Below, piece after piece: positions 26,735-35,026 of a stretch of DNA of 64,000 nt. The stretch is from an uncultured Collinsella sp. (GTDB lineage: Bacteria; Actinomycetota; Coriobacteriia; Coriobacteriales; Coriobacteriaceae), in contig CATYLC010000003.1 of the NCBI GenBank assembly GCA_958408685.1, positions 1 to 64,000 of the forward strand. Reading direction: 5' to 3'. Each line of letters starts with the position of its first letter. Within the stretch, counting starts at the first letter, position 1. A program made the translations under genes and the position numbers. The notes under the pieces were generated by a model. It did not search any database. It had not been told where the DNA came from and was given only the letters and a program-made list of their open reading frames with translations.

Positions 26735-27104
26735 CGAAGCAACCTGCCCTATCACGCTGACCGTTGCCGGTGATCCGCGTCTCGCTCGCCTTGTGCGCAT
26801 GACGGCAGCCAACGTTGGTGCCCTGTGTTCCATGTCTGTCGATCGCATCGAGGACATCCGCATGGCTGCCGAGGAAGCCTTTATCTTTGGCTGCACGGCT
26901 GTTGATTCCGACGACATCTCAATCAAATTCGATGTCGATGAATCTCACGTTGGCATGACCTTTACCTTTGGCGATCAGGCCACCGTCGACGAGGATGACC
27001 AGGCTGCTGTTTATGCCGAGCTTATTTTGGCGAGCGTGTGCGACTCCTACGAAAAGACTGCGGCGCCCCTGACGCTTTCCCTCGACCTCAAGGCGGATAT
27101 TTAA
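26727..27104 (+). CDS. RsbW-like anti-sigma/ATPase-domain protein, degenerate
   Basis: The product is 125 residues. Its position immediately before a SigB-type sigma factor, and the helix RIEDIRMAAEEAFIFGC, resemble the N-box helix of RsbW/SpoIIAB HATPase anti-sigma factors. The expected Asn of the N-box and the DxGxG nucleotide motif are not seen, so ATP binding or kinase activity is doubtful. ATG 26727 overlaps the preceding stop. The likely role is to bind and hold the downstream sigma factor; this is inference from context. Confidence 0.65.
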   Translation: MSSEATCPITLTVAGDPRLARLVRMTAANVGALCSMSVDRIEDIRMAAEEAFIFGCTAVDSDDISIKFDVDESHVGMTFTFGDQATVDEDDQAAVYAELILASVCDSYEKTAAPLTLSLDLKADI

Positions 27105-27105
27105 T

Positions 27106-27897
27106 ATGACCGAACGTTCCCGGAGCGGCAAGACCGCTTGGGACAAGGAGAAAACCCGCGAGCTGTTTCGTCGCTACAAGGAGACCGGTGATCCGGACGC
27201 CCGCGAACAGCTCGTCATGTCCCATATGAACCTGGTAAGGTTTCTTGCCAACAAATTTAAGAATCGCGGCGAGCCGCTCGACGACCTCATGCAGGTCGGC
27301 TATCTGGGTTTGCTCAAGGCTATCGACCGCTTTGACCCCGAGCGCGGACTCGAGTTCACGACGTTTGCGACACCCACTATCCTGGGCGAGATCAAACGCC
27401 ATTTCCGCGACAAGGGCTGGAGCGTGCGCGTACCGCGTCGTCTGCAGGAGCTCTCGGCCAAGGTCAACCAGGCTACTGACAAACTTACCAACGAGCTGCA
27501 GCGTTCGCCCAAGGTTGAGGAGATCGCTGAGTATCTAGATGTGACTGTCGATGAGGTCCTCGAGGCTATGGAATCGTCTTCGGCCTATACCTCGGTGCCC
27601 ATCGAGGCTCCTGGTGCGTCCGATTCCGACGATGCGCCCTCGATTCTCGACCGTTACGCCGACGATGACAACGAGCTCGACTTTACCGATGACCGCCTGG
27701 TGATCGAGGAAGCCATCCGCGATTTCTCGCCGCGCGAGCGCGAGGTGATCGAGCTACGCTTTGTGAAGGGCATGACCCAGATCGAGATCGCCAAGAAGCT
27801 GGGTATTTCTCAGGTGCAGGTTTCGCGTCTGCTGCGCCGCACGCTTAAGAAGATTCAGGACAAGATCGACCCCGACGGAGTGATGATTCGTTCATGA
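27106..27897 (+). CDS. SigB/SigF-family RNA polymerase sigma factor
   Basis: This 263-residue sigma-70 family member of the SigB/F/G group recognises alternative promoters. Region 2 (LDDLMQVGYLGLLKAIDRFDPERG), region 3 (RVPRRLQELSAKVNQ) and the region 4 helix-turn-helix (MTQIEIAKKLGISQVQVSRLLRR) are complete. ATG 27106 lies one base after the RsbW-like stop. The downstream AI-2E gene overlaps by four bases (ATGA). The cluster suggests a stress or envelope response; the regulon is unknown. Confidence 0.9.
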   Translation: MTERSRSGKTAWDKEKTRELFRRYKETGDPDAREQLVMSHMNLVRFLANKFKNRGEPLDDLMQVGYLGLLKAIDRFDPERGLEFTTFATPTILGEIKRHFRDKGWSVRVPRRLQELSAKVNQATDKLTNELQRSPKVEEIAEYLDVTVDEVLEAMESSSAYTSVPIEAPGASDSDDAPSILDRYADDDNELDFTDDRLVIEEAIRDFSPREREVIELRFVKGMTQIEIAKKLGISQVQVSRLLRRTLKKIQDKIDPDGVMIRS

Positions 27898-29303
27898 GTG
27901 AGCACCCCCAACAAACCGATCGCGTGCTGCGCGACACCCGCATTCTGACGCTTCGCATTTGGGCTGTTGTCGGCTGCATTGTCATCGCCGCTGTCATCTT
28001 TAACCTTATGGGCATCCTGGCACCGGTTATCGAGTTTCTCGCTGTTGGTTCCATCATTGCCTTTGTGATGTCCCCGATCACCAACTGGCTCGAGCACCAT
28101 GGCGTGAATCGCGGCATCGGTTCGCTTATCGCGCTTATTGTTGTTGTTGCCGTGCTCGTCGGTGTCGTTTGCATCTTGTCGCCGATTCTCTTTGGCCAGA
28201 TCATGGAAGTCCTGAGCCGCCTGCCCGAGCAGCTTCGTGTTGCTGGTGGCGATCTCAACGAGATGATCTCGCATGCCAAAACGCTCAACAACACGCCGCT
28301 CAAGGAGTATTTGGACGATAATCTTTCGTCGCTTGTTACCGTGGCATCGAAGTACGTGTCTCAGATCGCTGCCGAGCTTGGCCGCGGTGTGTTCCCGCTC
28401 ATCACCAATACGGCCTCGCAGTTGTTCGTGATCTTCCTTGGTCTGGTGCTTGCGTACTGGATGGCCTGCGACTACCCCCGCATGCACCACGAGATTTGCA
28501 CCATCATCGGTCAGGAGAAGGAGACCTCGTACCGCTTTATGGTCGCCATCCTTTCTCGCTCTGTCGGCGGCTACATGCGCGGTATGGTCGTGACGTCCAT
28601 CTGTGGTGGTTTCCTCGCCTTTATCGGTTTTATGATCATCGGCCATCCGTATGCGGCGCTCATGGCTATCTTTACCGGCATCATGCATTTGGTTCCAGTC
28701 GTCGGTCCTTGGGTGAGCGCAGCAATCGCCACAGTGCTCGGTTTCATGTTCAGCCCCATGTTGGCGTTATGGACGCTCGTCGTGACGATGGTCGCGCAAA
28801 ACGTCACCGATAACGTGATTTCGCCTAAGGTCATGCAGAACTCGGTGCAGGTGCATCCCATCATGAGCCTCACGGCGCTCGTTATTGGCTCGGCACTCAT
28901 GGGCCCCATCGGTATGATTATTGCCATCCCGCTTTGTGCGGCCCTCAAGGGTATCTTCGTGTACTACTTCGAGAATGAGACCGGCCGACAGCTTGTGGCC
29001 TATGACGGTGCCGTGTTTAAGGGCACGCCGTACCGCGATGGCGATGGCAACCCGGTCGCCGCCTACGACGCGCTCGGCGACGACACCTTCATCTACGAGT
29101 CTGAGCTTATCGGTAACGAGACTGCGCCCGAGGCCAAGGCCATGCCCAAGCCCGATCTCGATAATCCCTGGATCAAGCTCTCTGGTCTGCAGCCCGATGC
29201 GACGGGCTTCTTCAAGAACCCCTTCGCTAAGGATGACGATTCCAACACGGATGACGACACCAAAACCGGCATCGACGGCTCCATGGACGATGATGACAAC
29301 TAG
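27894..29303 (+). CDS. AI-2E family transporter
   Basis: This 469-residue polytopic protein belongs to the AI-2E (YdiK/TqsA/YtvI) family. It has hydrophobic segments at about 20-85 and 225-345, a GYMRGMVVTSICGGFLAF stretch, and VQVHPIMSLTALVIGSALMGPIG near residue 320. The last 100 residues are Asp-rich and hydrophilic. Family members have been linked to signal export and to Na+/H+ exchange; the substrate here is unknown. It is translationally coupled to the sigma-factor gene and ends before a strong terminator. Confidence 0.83.
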   Translation: MSEHPQQTDRVLRDTRILTLRIWAVVGCIVIAAVIFNLMGILAPVIEFLAVGSIIAFVMSPITNWLEHHGVNRGIGSLIALIVVVAVLVGVVCILSPILFGQIMEVLSRLPEQLRVAGGDLNEMISHAKTLNNTPLKEYLDDNLSSLVTVASKYVSQIAAELGRGVFPLITNTASQLFVIFLGLVLAYWMACDYPRMHHEICTIIGQEKETSYRFMVAILSRSVGGYMRGMVVTSICGGFLAFIGFMIIGHPYAALMAIFTGIMHLVPVVGPWVSAAIATVLGFMFSPMLALWTLVVTMVAQNVTDNVISPKVMQNSVQVHPIMSLTALVIGSALMGPIGMIIAIPLCAALKGIFVYYFENETGRQLVAYDGAVFKGTPYRDGDGNPVAAYDALGDDTFIYESELIGNETAPEAKAMPKPDLDNPWIKLSGLQPDATGFFKNPFAKDDDSNTDDDTKTGIDGSMDDDDN

Positions 29304-29353
29304 CGGGGTAATTCGGATTAATATTCATACGCGCTAACATGCAATTTCGCTGA

Positions 29354-29383
29354 AGGGCCGGCATTGTGCCGGCCCTCTTTTTT
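29354..29383 (+). terminator. Terminator of the sigma-factor cluster
   Basis: AGGGCCGGC and GCCGGCCCT form a nine-pair stem with a short loop and are followed by CTTTTTT. Confidence 0.92.
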
Positions 29384-29455
29384 GCACTTGCGCGGTGGGA
29401 TGGTAATATCGTTACGTTTGAACTGTTTCGATGTGAAACCGAGGAGATTCCCTCT

Positions 29456-32113
29456 ATGAGTGCTGACTACCCGTCAATGACTACGGCCGAGATTCGCTCC
29501 AAGTTCCTCAACTTCTTTGAGGAGCGCGGTCTTAAGCTTTATCCTTCTTCGTCCCTCGTCCCCGACGATCCTTCGCTGCTGCTTGCCAACGCCGGCATGA
29601 ACCAGTTTAAGGAGTACTACCAGGGCAAGAAGACCATGAAGGAGATCGGCGCTATCTCCTGCCAGAAGTGCGTCCGCACCAACGACATCGATTGCATCGG
29701 CGAGGACGGCCGTCACCTGTCCTTCTTTGAGATGCTCGGCGACTTCTCCTTTGGCGGCGTCTCCAAGCAGCAGGCTTGCGCCTGGGCCTTTGAGCTCATC
29801 ACCAAGGAGTTCAAGCTGCCGCTCGACCGCCTGTACTTTACCGTCTTTACCGAGGACGACGAGACCCACGACGTGTGGCGTTCTCTGGGCGTTGCCGAGG
29901 ACCACATCTCCCGCCTGGGCGAGGACGACAACTTCTGGGCCGCTGGCCCCACTGGCCCCTGCGGTCCGTGCTCCGAGATCTACTTTGACATGGGCGAGGA
30001 GGTCGGCTGCGGTAGTCCCGACTGCAAGCCCGGCTGCGACTGCGACCGCTTCCTGGAGTTCTGGAACCTCGTCTTTACCCAGTATGACCGCCAGGAGGAC
30101 GGCTCCATGCCGGAGCTGCCGCACCGCAACCTCGATACGGGCATGGGCCTGGAGCGCATGGCCGCCATCATGCAGCACAAGACCGCCAACTACGACGGCG
30201 ACTTGATGCAGCATCTCATCAAGCTGGGCGAGGAGATCAGCGGCAAGACCTATGACGCCGACGATTACTCTGGCGCCAGCCGCTCCCTGCGTATCATCGC
30301 CGACCACTCCCGTGCCGTCGACTTTATGATCTCGGACGGCATCCTTCCCGGTAACGAGGGTCGCGAGTACGTCCTTCGCCGCCTGCTCCGTCGTGCCGTG
30401 TTCCACGGTCGCCTGCTGGGCATCGAGGGCGCCTTCCTGACCAAGTTCATCGACGAGGTTAACGCTCAGATGGGCGAGGCTTATCCCGAGCTGCTCAAGA
30501 ATGTCGCGCTCGTCAAGGGTATCGTCGCCTCCGAGGAGGAGCGCTTCTCTACGACGCTCGACAACGGCCGCGTCTATCTGGACGAGGCCCTGGCAGCGCT
30601 TGCCGAGGGCGCCGTGCTTCCGGGCGATGTCGCCTTTAAACTGCACGACACCTTTGGTTTCCCCATCGATCTGACCGTCGAGATCGCCGGCACCGCTGGC
30701 CACGGCGTCGACATGGACGGCTTCACTGCCTGCATGGAGGACCAGAAGGCCCGCGCCCGCGCCAATGCCAAGGGCGACGCCTGGGGCAGCTTCAACGACG
30801 TGTGGGTCGAGCTTTCGGACAAGGTCGCCGCGACTGAGTTCGACGGCTATGACAACGATGTGATCGAGGGCGCCAAGGTTGTCGCCATCGTGCGCAACGG
30901 CGAGTCCGTCGAGTCCGCTGCCGCCGGCGAGGATGTCGAGGTTGTGCTCGACCGCACCCCGTTCTATGCCGAGATGGGTGGCCAGCAGGGCGATGCCGGC
31001 AAGCTTTCCGCCGAGGGCGTTGTTCTGACCGTTGCCGACACCAAGAACCACAACGGCCTGTATGCCCACGTCGCGCACGTTGCCGAGGGCACGCTGGCTG
31101 TCGGTGCCGCTGTTACCGCCGCGCTCGACGCCGAGCGCCGTGGCTTCCTGCGCCGCAACCACACCGCCACGCACCTGCTCGACGCTGCCCTTAAGCAGGT
31201 CCTGGGCGAGCACGTCTCCCAGGCCGGCTCGCTGGTGACGCCCGAGCACCTGCGCTTTGACTTCACGCACTTCGAGGCCCTGTCCTCCGAGCAGCTCAAG
31301 GCTGTCGAGGACCTGGTCAACCAGCAGATCTTCGCTTCCAAGCCGGTCGTGACCCGTGTCATGGGCATCGACGAGGCTAAGGCTGCCGGCGCTGTCGCTC
31401 TGTTTGGCGAGAAGTACGGCGATGTCGTCCGCGTCGTCTCCGTGGGCGCCGAGGACCAGCCGTTCTCCCGCGAACTCTGCGGTGGCACACACGCTGCCAA
31501 CACCGCCGAGATCGGCCTGTTCAAGATCATTTCCGAGTCCTCCACGGGCTCCAATGTCCGCCGTATCGAGGCCGTGACCTCTAAGGGTGCCCTCGACTAT
31601 ATGGCCGACCGCCTGGCACTCGTTGACGCCGCTGCTACTGCGCTCAAGTGCCGCGTGGATGAGGTTCCCGCTCGCGTGGAGAACCTGCAGGCCGAGCTGC
31701 GCGAGACGTCCAATAAGCTCAAGAAGGCTCTGACCGGTGGCTCCTCCGACGCCATCTCCAGCGCCATCGAGGGCGCCGTCGAGCTCGGCGGCTACAAGCT
31801 CGTCGTCGCTGAGCTCCAGGGCCTTGAGGCTGCCGACCTGCGCAACGTATGGGATACCGTGCACCAGAAGGTCGCCGGCCCTGTCGCTTGTGTCGTCGCC
31901 AGCGTGACTGAGAAGGGCACTCCGGCCCTGCTCGCTGCCGGCTCCGATGACGCCGTGAAGGCCGGGTTCCACGCCGGTAACGTGATCAAGCAGATCGCGG
32001 GCCTGGTTGACGGTCGCGGTGGTGGCCGTCCCAACATGGCCCAGGCCGGTGGCAAGAACGCTGCCGGTATCGCCGATGCCCTCGCGGCCGCTAAGACCGC
32101 ACTCGGCGCCTAA
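29456..32113 (+). CDS. alaS: Alanyl-tRNA synthetase
   Basis: This 885-residue class II synthetase has the N-terminal catalytic core (LNFFEERGL, NAGMNQFK), an editing domain with the zinc motif HTATH near 568 and CGGTHAANT near 675, and a C-terminal DHHA1-type region (DGRGGGRPNMAQAGG). It charges tRNA-Ala and hydrolyses misacylated Ser- and Gly-tRNA. ATG 29456 follows GAGGAG; the frame upstream runs into the previous terminator. ruvX begins 17 bases later, heading a long alaS-ruvX-mltG-yqeG-aroK operon. Confidence 0.97.
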   Translation: MSADYPSMTTAEIRSKFLNFFEERGLKLYPSSSLVPDDPSLLLANAGMNQFKEYYQGKKTMKEIGAISCQKCVRTNDIDCIGEDGRHLSFFEMLGDFSFGGVSKQQACAWAFELITKEFKLPLDRLYFTVFTEDDETHDVWRSLGVAEDHISRLGEDDNFWAAGPTGPCGPCSEIYFDMGEEVGCGSPDCKPGCDCDRFLEFWNLVFTQYDRQEDGSMPELPHRNLDTGMGLERMAAIMQHKTANYDGDLMQHLIKLGEEISGKTYDADDYSGASRSLRIIADHSRAVDFMISDGILPGNEGREYVLRRLLRRAVFHGRLLGIEGAFLTKFIDEVNAQMGEAYPELLKNVALVKGIVASEEERFSTTLDNGRVYLDEALAALAEGAVLPGDVAFKLHDTFGFPIDLTVEIAGTAGHGVDMDGFTACMEDQKARARANAKGDAWGSFNDVWVELSDKVAATEFDGYDNDVIEGAKVVAIVRNGESVESAAAGEDVEVVLDRTPFYAEMGGQQGDAGKLSAEGVVLTVADTKNHNGLYAHVAHVAEGTLAVGAAVTAALDAERRGFLRRNHTATHLLDAALKQVLGEHVSQAGSLVTPEHLRFDFTHFEALSSEQLKAVEDLVNQQIFASKPVVTRVMGIDEAKAAGAVALFGEKYGDVVRVVSVGAEDQPFSRELCGGTHAANTAEIGLFKIISESSTGSNVRRIEAVTSKGALDYMADRLALVDAAATALKCRVDEVPARVENLQAELRETSNKLKKALTGGSSDAISSAIEGAVELGGYKLVVAELQGLEAADLRNVWDTVHQKVAGPVACVVASVTEKGTPALLAAGSDDAVKAGFHAGNVIKQIAGLVDGRGGGRPNMAQAGGKNAAGIADALAAAKTALGA

Positions 32114-32130
32114 GAATCTAAGAAGTCACT

Positions 32131-32559
32131 GTGGTCGCGCTTGCGCTGGACATAGGGGAGACCAGGATCGGCATTGCCGTCTCGAGCCGTGATGGCAAGA
32201 TGGCGATGCCCGTCAAGGTGCTTCCGGCTGCCGAGGTCACCGGTATGGCCAAGACGTTCCGCTACCTGGTTGAGGACTATGAGCCCGACATCCTGGTAAG
32301 CGGACGTCCCCTGACCATGGCCGGTGAGCCCGGCCCTCAGGCCGAGCGCGTTGCCGCTGTGGCGCAAAAGATTGCCGACGAGCTCGATCTTCCGTTGGAG
32401 TTTGAGGACGAGCGTCTGTCCTCGCAAGAGGCCAAGCGTATCCTGCGCGAGCAGGGCCTCAACGAAAAGCAGATGAGGGGCAAGATCGACATGATTGCCG
32501 CCAGCCTGTTTTTGCAGACGTGGCTCGATCGTAAAAACGAGGAGGTTTCGCATGCCTAG
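32131..32559 (+). CDS. ruvX: Putative pre-16S rRNA nuclease RuvX/YqgF
   Basis: This 142-residue RNase H-like fold protein acts in 5' maturation of 16S rRNA. It shows ALDIGETRIGIAVS with the first catalytic Asp, DERLSSQEA and KIDMIAASLFLQ. The start is GTG 32131 without a strong ribosome-binding site, consistent with coupling to alaS. Its end overlaps the mltG start by eight bases. The alaS-ruvX-mltG order is common in Gram-positive bacteria and supports the assignment. Confidence 0.92.
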   Translation: MVALALDIGETRIGIAVSSRDGKMAMPVKVLPAAEVTGMAKTFRYLVEDYEPDILVSGRPLTMAGEPGPQAERVAAVAQKIADELDLPLEFEDERLSSQEAKRILREQGLNEKQMRGKIDMIAASLFLQTWLDRKNEEVSHA

Positions 32560-33985
32560 TGCTTCCGATCCGCGCCAACAAAATCGTACACGGCAGCCGG
32601 CGTCGCGTCCTGCCCAGCCTGGCCAGCGTCCGGCACAGCCGGCGCAGCGTGCAGCTCAGCCTGCCGCGCGCCCGGCGCAGTCCTTCTCTCATTCGGCCCA
32701 ACCTGTTCAACGGACGGGTCAGCAGCCTTCTGCTCGTTCGTTTCAGCACTCGGCTTCTCACGCGGCTCAGCAGCCCACTGCTCGTACGGCCCAGCCTGCA
32801 GGCGGCACCCGCTTTAAGCAGCAGGCACCTACCCAGCGAACGCAGGCCCCCCAATCGCATTCGCATCACGCTCGTGGTTCGCATGGCGTTGCTCCGGCGA
32901 CCCGCTCGAGCTACAACACGCATGCTCGTCGCGGTGCTCAAAAGAAAAGCTCCCCGGTGCCTATGATTATCGGTGGCGTTGTTGCCGTGCTTGCGCTTGT
33001 CGCGATCGTTTTCTTTGTCGTGCCAGCCGTCAAGGGCTTCTTTGGCGGTGAGGGTGCGAAAGTCGTTGCAGGCCAGCAGGTTACTATCATGATTCCCGAT
33101 GGTGCCTCGGGTGACAGCATCGCTTCGATTCTCTCCGAGAATCATATCGTCGAAAATCCCAAGGATTATTATGCGGCGGTGAAAAAGCTCAACGCCGATA
33201 TGTCGCTCAAGCCTGGTGATTATTCGTTCACCACACTCATGGATGCGACCGAGGTTGTTCAGCAGCTCATGGAAGGCCCCAACGCGGGCTCCAATACGCT
33301 GACTATCCCTGAGGGCCTGACGGTCGATCAAGTCGCCGACCGTGTGGCCCAGGCCTATGACAGCATCTCTAAGGAAGACTTCCTCAACCAGGCCAAGGCC
33401 TCCAACTACGTGGACGACTATAGCTTCCTTAAGGGCGCCGCCAACGACTCGCTCGAGGGTTTCTTGTTCCCCAAGACCTATTCGTTGGGTGATTCGCCGA
33501 CGGCCGATGGCGTGATTCGCGCTATGCTCGATCAGTTTAAGACCGAGTACAAGTCGCTTGACTTTGCGAGCTACGAAGCCAAGATCAAGGAACGCTACGG
33601 TGTGGAGATGTCCGACTACGACATCGTCAACTTGGCCTCTATCGTTGAGCGCGAGGGCCTCAACGCCGATCAACGTGCGCACGTGGCCTCGGTCTTCTAC
33701 AACCGCCTTGCCGGCAAACTCGACGGTCTGCGCTATCTCAACAGCGATGCGACCATGATGTATGTCACCGGTGGCGAGGTTACCGCCGACGACCTGCAGA
33801 GCGATAGTCCGTATAACACCTATAAGCATGAGGGCCTGCCGCCCACGCCCATCTGCTCTCCGTCGCTCGAGGCACTCAAGGCCACGCTTGAGCCGACCGA
33901 CTCCGAGGACCTGTATTTCTACATTACGCAGGACGAGGAGTACTTCTCACAAACCTACGAAGAGCATCAACAGTCTTGGAATTAG
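32552..33985 (+). CDS. mltG: Endolytic transglycosylase MltG with long Pro/Gln-rich N-terminus
   Basis: This 477-residue YceG/MltG cell-wall lyase releases nascent glycan strands. Residues 1 to about 130 are low-complexity cytoplasmic sequence rich in Pro, Gln, Ala and Arg. A single transmembrane segment (about 137-160) is followed by a LysM-like region and the lytic domain, with the catalytic Glu in NLASIVEREG near residue 366. ATG 32552 has GAGGAGG upstream and overlaps the end of ruvX. The N-terminal disorder is far longer than in E. coli MltG. Confidence 0.93.
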   Translation: MPSASDPRQQNRTRQPASRPAQPGQRPAQPAQRAAQPAARPAQSFSHSAQPVQRTGQQPSARSFQHSASHAAQQPTARTAQPAGGTRFKQQAPTQRTQAPQSHSHHARGSHGVAPATRSSYNTHARRGAQKKSSPVPMIIGGVVAVLALVAIVFFVVPAVKGFFGGEGAKVVAGQQVTIMIPDGASGDSIASILSENHIVENPKDYYAAVKKLNADMSLKPGDYSFTTLMDATEVVQQLMEGPNAGSNTLTIPEGLTVDQVADRVAQAYDSISKEDFLNQAKASNYVDDYSFLKGAANDSLEGFLFPKTYSLGDSPTADGVIRAMLDQFKTEYKSLDFASYEAKIKERYGVEMSDYDIVNLASIVEREGLNADQRAHVASVFYNRLAGKLDGLRYLNSDATMMYVTGGEVTADDLQSDSPYNTYKHEGLPPTPICSPSLEALKATLEPTDSEDLYFYITQDEEYFSQTYEEHQQSWN

Positions 33986-33986
33986 C

Positions 33987-34484
33987 ATGAGGATTTTTAG
34001 CCCCAAACGATACGTTGCCTCGGTCGATCGCATCGACCTTGATACCCTGTGGGCCGATGGCAAACGCGCCATTCTGCTCGATCGCGATAACACCCTGGTG
34101 CCGCGCGACACCGAGCAGGTTCCCGCCGCGGTTTCTGCTTGGCTCGACGCCGCCCGCGCCAAAGGTTTTAAGCTGTGCATGGTGTCCAACAACTGGCATC
34201 GCGACCAGGTCATGAGCTCTGCACGCGAGCTGGGACTCGAGGCCATCAGCCACGCTATGAAGCCGGCGCCGTTTGCCCTCAAGGTGGGTCTTAAGCGCCT
34301 CGGCGCCACGGCCGACGAGGCGGTGCTGATCGGTGATCAGCTCTACACGGACGTGTGGAGCGGCAACTTCGCCGGCGTCGATACCATCTTGGTTAAGCCG
34401 CAGGCGACGCAGGACCTGTGGTATACGCAGATCTTCCGTATCTTTGAGCGTCGGGCCCTTCGCGACCTTCCCTGCGAGGAATAG
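33987..34484 (+). CDS. YqeG-type HAD phosphatase
   Basis: The product is a 165-residue HAD superfamily IIIA phosphatase. Motif I is LLDRDNTLVPRD, with the nucleophile Asp in DRDNT; motif II is VSNN; motif III and IV residues are in KPAPFALK and IGDQLYTDVWSG. It matches the YqeG family, which is usually found near aroE or yqeH and whose substrate is unknown. It starts one base after the mltG stop and precedes aroK, so it is part of the same operon. Confidence 0.87.
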   Translation: MRIFSPKRYVASVDRIDLDTLWADGKRAILLDRDNTLVPRDTEQVPAAVSAWLDAARAKGFKLCMVSNNWHRDQVMSSARELGLEAISHAMKPAPFALKVGLKRLGATADEAVLIGDQLYTDVWSGNFAGVDTILVKPQATQDLWYTQIFRIFERRALRDLPCEE

Positions 34485-34492
34485 GTCTCGTC

Positions 34493-35026
34493 ATGTCCCA
34501 GCACACCAAACACGGCTGCGACCATATCTTCTTTATCGGCTTTTTGGGCGCGGGCAAATCGACGCTCGCGCGCAACGTCGGCACTATGTTCAAGCGGCGT
34601 TTTATCGATACCGACCGCCTGGTCGTGCGCCGTTGCGGCAAGTCGGTAACCGAGATTTTTGAGACCGAGGGTGAGGGTCGTTTTCGCGAGCTCGAGACCT
34701 CGGCGCTCCGTTCGCTCCAAAGCGAGCGCAGCCTGTTGGTTTCGTGCGGGGGCGGTATCGTCGAAACGCCGGTGAATATTGAACTGATGCACGAAATGGG
34801 TACGTGCGTGTACCTCGAGGGCGACTTCGAGGATTCGATTCGCCAGATTCGTCGGTCCGACACGCGTCCCGATTTCCGCTCGCCTGAGCATGCCGCGCGC
34901 CTGTTTGAGCATCGCCGTCCGCTGTATCGCCAGGCCGCCGACCTTACCGTTGATATTCGCAACAAGTCCTTCGAGGACGTTTCCTACCTTTGTGCCGAGA
35001 TGCTTTTGGAGCGTGGGCTGCTATGA
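34493..35026 (+). CDS. aroK: Shikimate kinase
   Basis: This 177-residue P-loop kinase phosphorylates shikimate in the aromatic amino acid pathway. All expected motifs are intact: Walker A GFLGAGKST, the DTD shikimate contact (FIDTDRLV), the Arg in EGRFRELE, SCGGGIV and the late RRPLYRQ. The stop overlaps the start of the AroB-like gene (ATGA). In contrast to that neighbour, nothing in this protein suggests loss of function. Confidence 0.93.
   Translation: MSQHTKHGCDHIFFIGFLGAGKSTLARNVGTMFKRRFIDTDRLVVRRCGKSVTEIFETEGEGRFRELETSALRSLQSERSLLVSCGGGIVETPVNIELMHEMGTCVYLEGDFEDSIRQIRRSDTRPDFRSPEHAARLFEHRRPLYRQAADLTVDIRNKSFEDVSYLCAEMLLERGLL

Noticed and set aside
29474..31972. Very long antisense open frame opposite alaS (832 codons)
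   Set aside because: alaS is unmistakable on the other strand. Long antisense frames are expected from GC-rich codon bias and this one matches no family motif. The same applies to antisense frames over smc, the PTS gene and ptsI.
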